Origin: Alphaproteobacteria bacterium
GTDB taxonomy: Bacteria; Pseudomonadota; Alphaproteobacteria; Micavibrionales; UBA2020
Length of the DNA: 64,000 nt
Direction: 5' to 3'
Assembly: GCA_025934695.1 (NCBI GenBank)
Contig: JAICWS010000005.1
Span: 82,206-146,205 of the forward strand
A model generated the notes under the pieces. That model was not told the DNA's origin. It ran no database searches and worked only from the letters and a program-made list of their open reading frames with translations. The position numbers and the translations under genes are program-made. The number at the start of each line of letters is the position of its first letter. Within the stretch, counting starts at the first letter, position 1. Positions 59,877-64,000 of the stretch are shown here, piece after piece.

Positions 59877-60980
59877 TCACCCGCACTGCGCCTCCAGGAA
59901 GCTTTTCAGCTTCCCTTCCTCCACGTCCTTGGCCACGAAAGCCTTGCCGATGCCCTTGAGCAGAACCAGCGTCAGCTTTCCGCCCGTCGCCTTCTTGTCG
60001 CCGCGCATCTTCTCCAGCATCTGGCCCGCGCCCACCTTTTGCGGTGGTACGGCCATCAGGCCCTTGCCCGCCAGGTGCTTTGCGACTTTCTCGGTATCAA
60101 CGGCCGGGCAAAGGCCCAGCGCCTCCGACAAGCCGAAGGCCATCTTCACCCCGATGCCGACCGCCTCGCCATGCAGCAGCCGGCCGTCATAATTATATAT
60201 AGACTCCAGCGCGTGGCCGAAGGTATGGCCGAGATTGAGCAGCGCGCGGATATCCTTTTGTTCTTTTTCGTCCGCCGCGACAATCTTCGCCTTGGACTCG
60301 CAGCTGATGCGGATGGCATGGCTTAAGGCCGCCTCGTGATGTTCGAGAACCTTGTTGCCGTTCTGTTCCAGCCAGTCAAAGAAAGCGGTATCGTCGATGA
60401 GGGCATATTTGAGGATTTCGGCGTAACCCGCCTTCATCTCGCGCTCGGGCAGCGTCTTGAGCGTCGCCGTATCGATCAGCACCAGGCGCGGCTGGTAAAA
60501 TGTTCCCACAAGGTTCTTGCCTTGAGGCATATTGATCGCCGTCTTGCCGCCGACCGAACTGTCGACCTGCGCTAGCAGCGTCGTCGGCATCTGAACGAAG
60601 GGAATGCCTCTCAATAATATAGAGGCGGCAAAACCGGTGATATCCCCCACCACCCCGCCGCCCAGGGCGACGAAGGCGGATTTGCGGTCCAGCTTAAAGC
60701 CTAGCGCCTTGTCTATTATATATTGTAGCTGCGCGAAGTTTTTCGTTTCCTCCCCCGAAGGGATGATGATCGGCGGCGTCGGGGTCAAGCCTGCGGCCTC
60801 GAGCGCCTTCATGACATTAACCAGATATATCTTCGCGACCCTCTCGTCGGTCACGACGCAGACTTTCGATGGCGCAAAAACATCCTTGATGCGCTTGCCG
60901 GCCTCGGCCAGCAGGCCGGCGCCGATGACGATGTCATAGGCCGCCTGCCCGGTGCTTACCTTCACGATCTGTTCAGCCAT
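59877..60980 (-). CDS. aroB: 3-Dehydroquinate synthase
   Basis: Second step of the shikimate pathway, from DAHP to 3-dehydroquinate, NAD- and metal-dependent. The product is 367 residues, normal. The motifs are IVIGAGLL at the start, CVVTDERVAKIY, IPSGEETKNFAQL, FVALGGGVVGDITGFAASILLRGIPFVQMPTTLLAQVDSSVGGKTAIN, FYQPRLVLIDTATLKTLPEREMKAGYAEILKYA, and the LNLGHTFGHALE metal motif. The start overlaps the end of aroK by eight bases. Confidence 0.97.
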   Translation of the reverse strand: MAEQIVKVSTGQAAYDIVIGAGLLAEAGKRIKDVFAPSKVCVVTDERVAKIYLVNVMKALEAAGLTPTPPIIIPSGEETKNFAQLQYIIDKALGFKLDRKSAFVALGGGVVGDITGFAASILLRGIPFVQMPTTLLAQVDSSVGGKTAINMPQGKNLVGTFYQPRLVLIDTATLKTLPEREMKAGYAEILKYALIDDTAFFDWLEQNGNKVLEHHEAALSHAIRISCESKAKIVAADEKEQKDIRALLNLGHTFGHALESIYNYDGRLLHGEAVGIGVKMAFGLSEALGLCPAVDTEKVAKHLAGKGLMAVPPQKVGAGQMLEKMRGDKKATGGKLTLVLLKGIGKAFVAKDVEEGKLKSFLEAQCG

Positions 60981-61515
60981 GGGCGACTGCGCCTTTGTCG
61001 TACAATTCCAGTTCCTCCACGATGCGCCGCGCCATGTCGACGGGTGCCTGTTCGTCCGTCGTCACGGTGATATTGGCCTCCGCGTAGACAGGATAGCGTG
61101 CTTCCATGAGTTCGCGCAGCTTTTCCGTCCGGTCGGTGTCGCGCAACAACGGGCGGTTGTTATTGCGTCCCGTGCGCTCCACCAGCGTTTCCAGCGTCGC
61201 CTTCAGCCACACCGAAATCGCCTTTTCCTTCACCGCCGTGCGGATCTCGGGCTGAATGAAAGCGCCGCCACCTGCCGCCAGGACACGCCTCTCTTCGGTC
61301 AGCAGCCGCAGCATCACCCGGCGCTCTCCCTTGCGGAATTCGGGTTCGCCGAGTCGTTCAAAAATATCGGGGATTTTCATGCCTGCGGCACGTTCTATCT
61401 CGCGGTCGACATCGAGGAAAGGCAGTCCCATGAGTCGCGCCAGTTCCAGCCCCACGCGGCTTTTCCCTGCCCCCATGAGGCCGACCAAAACGATGCTCTT
61501 TCCGCTCGAAGTCAT
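60973..61515 (-). CDS. aroK: Shikimate kinase
   Basis: Phosphorylates shikimate at the 3-position. It is 180 residues, standard. The P-loop is GLMGAGKSRVG (about residues 12-22); the shikimate-binding D34-like FLDVDREIERAAGMKIPDIFERLGEPEFRKGER, AAGGGAF with Arg-binding Gly, and the lid region NNRPLLRDTDR are present. aroB follows with an eight-base overlap. The gene is divergent from the small membrane-protein gene. Confidence 0.97.
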   Translation of the reverse strand: MTSSGKSIVLVGLMGAGKSRVGLELARLMGLPFLDVDREIERAAGMKIPDIFERLGEPEFRKGERRVMLRLLTEERRVLAAGGGAFIQPEIRTAVKEKAISVWLKATLETLVERTGRNNNRPLLRDTDRTEKLRELMEARYPVYAEANITVTTDEQAPVDMARRIVEELELYDKGAVAHG

Positions 61516-61605
61516 TTTTTCTCGTGTTTACAATGTGTTAGTCTGGCATTTTATTTTCTTGAAATCAAGTTAACTGCGGCCTACATGTCTTATGAAAAAA
61601 TGCTG

Positions 61606-61634
61606 TTGACTTAGTCGGAAGTCTTATGTAATAA
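61606..61634 (+). promoter_or_regulatory. Strong promoter with a long leader
   Basis: TTGACT, 17 bases, TAATAA. Transcription would start near 61641, some 150 bases before the small membrane-protein ATG at 61794, with two overlapping short ORFs in the leader. Confidence 0.65.
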
Positions 61635-61663
61635 GTAAGCAGCTTTATGGTATATACCGTTTT

Positions 61664-61801
61664 ATGCGAGTCGAGCGTATCGATGGATATGCTGCGCCAA
61701 AGCATGAAAAGGTAGCGAAAACCCAAGGCCCGAAGTATGATGAAACATGCTTCAACTCGATGCAGATAATGCATCACAACGAAAGAACGTACTATGTCTA
61801 A
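61664..61801 (+). CDS. Possible 45-residue leader ORF
   Basis: Reads MRVERIDGYAAPKHEKV and on for 45 codons, ending with a TAA that overlaps the ATG of the next gene in another frame. It has no ribosome site and no known relatives in my memory. The clean frame and exact overlap are the only support, so this may be chance. Confidence 0.25.
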   Translation: MRVERIDGYAAPKHEKVAKTQGPKYDETCFNSMQIMHHNERTYYV

Positions 61802-61943
61802 ACTTGTTACTGCTCTTCTCGTTGTGATCTTTGTAGGTGTCGCAGGCGGTTTTGTGGTTCTTGCGTCCTGGGATGTACCCGTAAAACAGATGCCTGTGGA
61901 GAAGACGCTGGATAACAGCCACTTCTTGGAAAAAAACACCTAA
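61794..61943 (+). CDS. Small membrane protein, 49 residues
   Basis: One membrane helix (LVTALLVVIFVGVAGGFVVLA) with a short tail, WDVPVKQMPVEKTLDNSHFLEKN. From memory, small proteins with this WDIPAP-like and V-E-K-x-I/L pattern sit between aroK and xerD in other alphaproteobacteria, which supports it being real. It reads divergently from aroK and ahead of xerD. Function unknown. Confidence 0.65.
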   Translation: MSKLVTALLVVIFVGVAGGFVVLASWDVPVKQMPVEKTLDNSHFLEKNT

Positions 61944-62327
61944 TCCACAGTCTTCATTTGCGGGGTAATTCATGGGCGAATCATGGCACAAACGCGGCCT
62001 TGATTCTGTCCGGTAACACAGGCGTACCTACACACTAAGGTGCTCAAAAGAGGCACTTTTTGGGTGTTACGAGTTGGACTTTGAGACCGCATAGGACTAT
62101 GTGAAAAAAGACAATAAAATTCGCGGCTTTGATGATGATGTTGAGTTACGACATTAAATCCGCGAAATACTTAAAATAAATTTTCACATATTCCCTCTTG
62201 CAATTCCCGTTGGGATGCGGCTTTATGTCCTAAAGTTCACTGTTACGGAGGAATACGCGTTAATTTGTCGAAGCAAAATCGGCAGATTCGATGTGTATAG
62301 AGAAACTTTAAAAAGGAGAAAACTACT
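61944..62327. other. AT-rich gap between the small membrane protein and xerD
   Basis: Contains an inverted repeat (62098-62190), and AAAAAGGAGAAAAC before the xerD ATG. There is no ORF of note. No dif site is recognisable by eye. Confidence 0.5.
62098..62190. repeat. 93-base imperfect inverted repeat
   Basis: Ends TATGTGAAAA (62098-62107) and TTTTCACATA (62181-62190), and inner arms AATTCGCGG (from 62118) and CCGCGAAAT (62160-62168), around a GATGATGATG-rich centre. It could form a stem-loop RNA or be a remnant of a small mobile inverted-repeat element. Confidence 0.55.
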
Positions 62328-63305
62328 ATGGCTCGTCCAGGTCGTCCCAGAATGCCCAAGGCTCCCCTTCCCGGGACCGTGGAGTCATTCCTAGATATGC
62401 TGATCGCCGAACGCGGCGCAGCACTTAATACGCGTCATGCTTATGAACGCGATCTCGCTGATGTCTGCGCCTTCCTCAAAAAGGGCGGCAAAGATATCGA
62501 TGGTGCAAGCACCAATGATCTCAAATCTTATCTGAACGAACTCGGAGCGCGCGAAAACGCGAAGAGCAAAGGCGGCGGCAAAACGGCCGTTCGCACGATC
62601 GCTCGCCGCATCTCGGCCCTGCGCCAGTTCTACGGCTTCCTGGTTTCCGAAGGCAAACGCTCGGATGATCCGACGTCGACCATCGAAAGCCCCAAGCAAA
62701 CCCGCACGCTGCCCAAAATCCTGAGCGAAGATGAAGTTACGGTCCTCATCACCACCGCTCAGAAACAAGGCGGCCCGGAAAGCATCCGCCTGGTGGCGCT
62801 GCTTGAAATCCTGTACGCAACCGGTCTCCGCGTGTCGGAACTGGTTGGTCTTCCTCTCACCGCGATCGGCCCCGAAAGCCGTTACCTGACGGTTGAAGGC
62901 AAAGGCGGCCGCGAACGCATGGCTCCTCTGTCCGAACCCGCTCAAAAGGCGATGAAGGGCTACATGGACATCCGCAACAAGTTCCTGCTGCCCGACCGGA
63001 CCGACAGCCAGAGCAAATGGCTCTTCCCGTCCCGTACGTCGGAATCGGGTCACCTGACCCGCCAGCGTTTCGCCCAGCTCCTGAAAGAGCTGTCCCGCAA
63101 CGCCGGCATCGACCCGGAACGCGTCAGCCCGCACGTTCTGCGCCACGCTTTCGCAACCCACCTGCTCAAGCACGGTGCGGATCTGCGCTCGGTGCAGAAG
63201 ATGCTCGGCCACGCCGACATCGCCACGACCCAGATCTACACGCAAGTGGTCGGCGATCAGGCGAAAACCGCTACGGAAAAACATCCGATGGCGAAAGCCG
63301 GCTAA
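62328..63305 (+). CDS. xerD: Site-specific tyrosine recombinase XerD
   Basis: Resolves chromosome dimers with XerC at dif; cytoplasmic, acting with FtsK. The product is 325 residues, slightly long because of a basic N-terminal start (MARPGRPRMPKAPLP). The core-binding domain is at about 18-110. The catalytic residues are placed by motif: Arg168 in TGLRVSEL, Lys192 in VEGKGGRER, His269 and Arg272 in HVLRHAFATHLL, His295 in LGHADIATTQ, and Tyr304 in QIYTQV. AAAAAGGAGAAAAC precedes the ATG. Codon use is a little different from neighbours. Confidence 0.96.
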   Translation: MARPGRPRMPKAPLPGTVESFLDMLIAERGAALNTRHAYERDLADVCAFLKKGGKDIDGASTNDLKSYLNELGARENAKSKGGGKTAVRTIARRISALRQFYGFLVSEGKRSDDPTSTIESPKQTRTLPKILSEDEVTVLITTAQKQGGPESIRLVALLEILYATGLRVSELVGLPLTAIGPESRYLTVEGKGGRERMAPLSEPAQKAMKGYMDIRNKFLLPDRTDSQSKWLFPSRTSESGHLTRQRFAQLLKELSRNAGIDPERVSPHVLRHAFATHLLKHGADLRSVQKMLGHADIATTQIYTQVVGDQAKTATEKHPMAKAG

Positions 63306-63352
63306 TTTTACGTACGGCCTTAACAGGTTGTATGTAAACGATCCTGGAATTA

Positions 63353-63380
63353 GGGGGGCCCCTCAAAAGGCTCCCCTTTT
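63353..63380 (+). terminator. Rho-independent terminator after xerD
   Basis: Stem GGGGGGCC / GGCTCCCC with one G-T pair, loop CCTCAAAA, then TTTT. Confidence 0.75.
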
Positions 63381-63420
63381 CCATGGGAAAGCTATATAAA
63401 GAACCCCACGAAAGAGGTTT

Positions 63421-63617
63421 AACGCGGAGCCCCGGAGAACCGGAGTTCTTCCGGTTGAACCACCCCGACGAAAGTCGGGGTCCAGTTTATAAAATTACTA
63501 TCTCGAACTATCGCGCGCGAAGCGCGCAACTTATGAGATAGAAGTTGTATGAACTGGACCCCGGCTTTCGCCGGGTGGCACATCACGATGAACTCCGGTT
63601 CTCCGGGTCTCCGTGTT
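63421..63617. repeat. Three-layer nested palindrome (composite, family A core)
   Basis: The outer arms are 28 bases (63421-63448 and 63590-63617), each with its own inner hairpin (CTCCGGTTCTCCGG type). Inside is a family A pair (63463-63581), and inside that CTATCTC / GAGATAG arms with a central GCGCGCGAAGCGCGC hairpin. It lies between xerD and accA. Confidence 0.8.
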
Positions 63618-63659
63618 AATCTTCTTTCAACTATGGGGAAAGTAAACAGAGGGCGACAT

Positions 63660-64000
63660 GTACCACCTTGAATTCGAAAAACCCATCGTCGAGCTGGAAA
63701 CCAAGATCCTCGAGCTTCAGAACATGGACAAGGGCGGCGTCAACCTGAAGGATGATATCGCCCGTATACAACAAAAGGCCGACCGTATTCTCGTCCAGAC
63801 CTATTCCAAGCTGTCGCCGGACCAGAAGGTGCAGGTGGCGCGTCACCCCAATCGTCCGCATTTCGTCGACTACATAAAGCGCCTCGTGCAGGACTTCACG
63901 CCGCTGGCGGGCGACCGCCTGTTCGGCGAGGACGCGGCGCTGATCGGCGGCATCGGCCGTTTTCGCGGTCAGGCCTGCGTCGTCATGGGCCAGGAAAAGG
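63660..64000 (+). CDS. accA: Acetyl-CoA carboxylase carboxyltransferase subunit alpha (partial)
   Basis: Start of AccA, which with AccD transfers the carboxyl group from biotin to acetyl-CoA for fatty-acid synthesis. Only the first 113 codons lie in the window. The N-terminus MYHLEFEKPIVELETKILEL and the VQVARHPNRPHFVDYIKRLVQDFTPLAGDRLFGEDAALIGGIGRFRGQACVVMGQEK segment are characteristic. AGAGGG lies six bases before the ATG. The frame is open at the right edge. Confidence 0.96.

Larger units (their letters stand above)
63306..63659. other. Gap between xerD and accA with terminator and nested palindrome
   Basis: Holds a terminator (63353-63380), a three-layer palindrome (63421-63617) and the accA ribosome site (AGAGGG). 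No other gene is seen. Confidence 0.6.

Noticed and set aside
61664..61801. The 45-codon frame as a firm gene
   Set aside because: Kept only as a low-confidence feature because no ribosome site or homologue supports it.

Overview
The window is a gene-dense, GC-rich bacterial chromosome segment. It holds about 70 protein genes, three tRNA genes (Thr-GGT, Phe-GAA, Val-CAC) and no rRNA. Several things suggest an alphaproteobacterium, perhaps near Rhodospirillales or Micavibrionales: an UPF0262 gene after murA, a short RNase E/G gene after infA-maf, the aroB-aroK / small membrane protein / xerD block, Lrp-trxB, and a tyrosine pathway hppD-hmgA-fahA. The genus cannot be read from the sequence.

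Layout. 0-6.6 kb: an Lrp regulator, trxB, a small ankyrin gene behind a structured leader, and a TetR-headed block of an orphan MlaC, two small unknown proteins, a PilZ protein and an SDR enzyme. 6.6-9.7 kb: murI, two secreted paralogues and two tandem 53-residue mini-proteins. 9.7-17.6 kb: metF-metE, the tyrosine degradation operon and a MarR-GNAT fusion. 17.8-27.6 kb: a histidine phosphatase, a DUF3299/ABC export operon, tRNA-Thr, three nitronate-monooxygenase-like paralogues with a Bax-inhibitor-1 protein among them, and an AlgE-type mannuronan epimerase catalytic module. 27.7-36.7 kb: dcd, two ankyrin proteins, a DHH phosphoesterase, murA-UPF0262-infA-maf-rng and a YceI protein. 36.8-40.3 kb: coaX and a panG-like/panB/panC operon; coaBC at 55.3 kb adds to this pantothenate-CoA set. 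40.5-45.1 kb: tRNA-Phe, an AT-rich PIN-like gene, a response regulator with a hybrid kinase, and tRNA-Val. 45.2-55.2 kb is the accessory part: secreted proteins, a protein built of eight exact 27-residue repeats, two FecR-domain proteins with Gln-rich and Gly-rich tails, a Sel1 protein, an acid-ceramidase-like Ntn hydrolase, an esterase, a PepE-like peptidase and a GNAT enzyme. 55.3-64 kb: coaBC, a degenerate asparagine-synthetase-like protein coupled to a CNNM/CorC membrane protein, aroB-aroK, a small membrane protein, xerD and the start of accA.

Three families of GC-rich palindromes recur at operon ends, mostly as inverted pairs, and two copies are nested composites. Several promoters place the expected transcription start on or next to the ATG with no Shine-Dalgarno sequence, which suggests leaderless mRNAs. 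The items I find most worth a second look are the degenerate asparagine synthetase coupled to CNNM, the leader upstream of the small ankyrin gene, the AlgE module without R-modules, the 27-residue repeat protein, the duplicated mini-protein units, the TetR operator shared by two promoters, and the nested palindromes.
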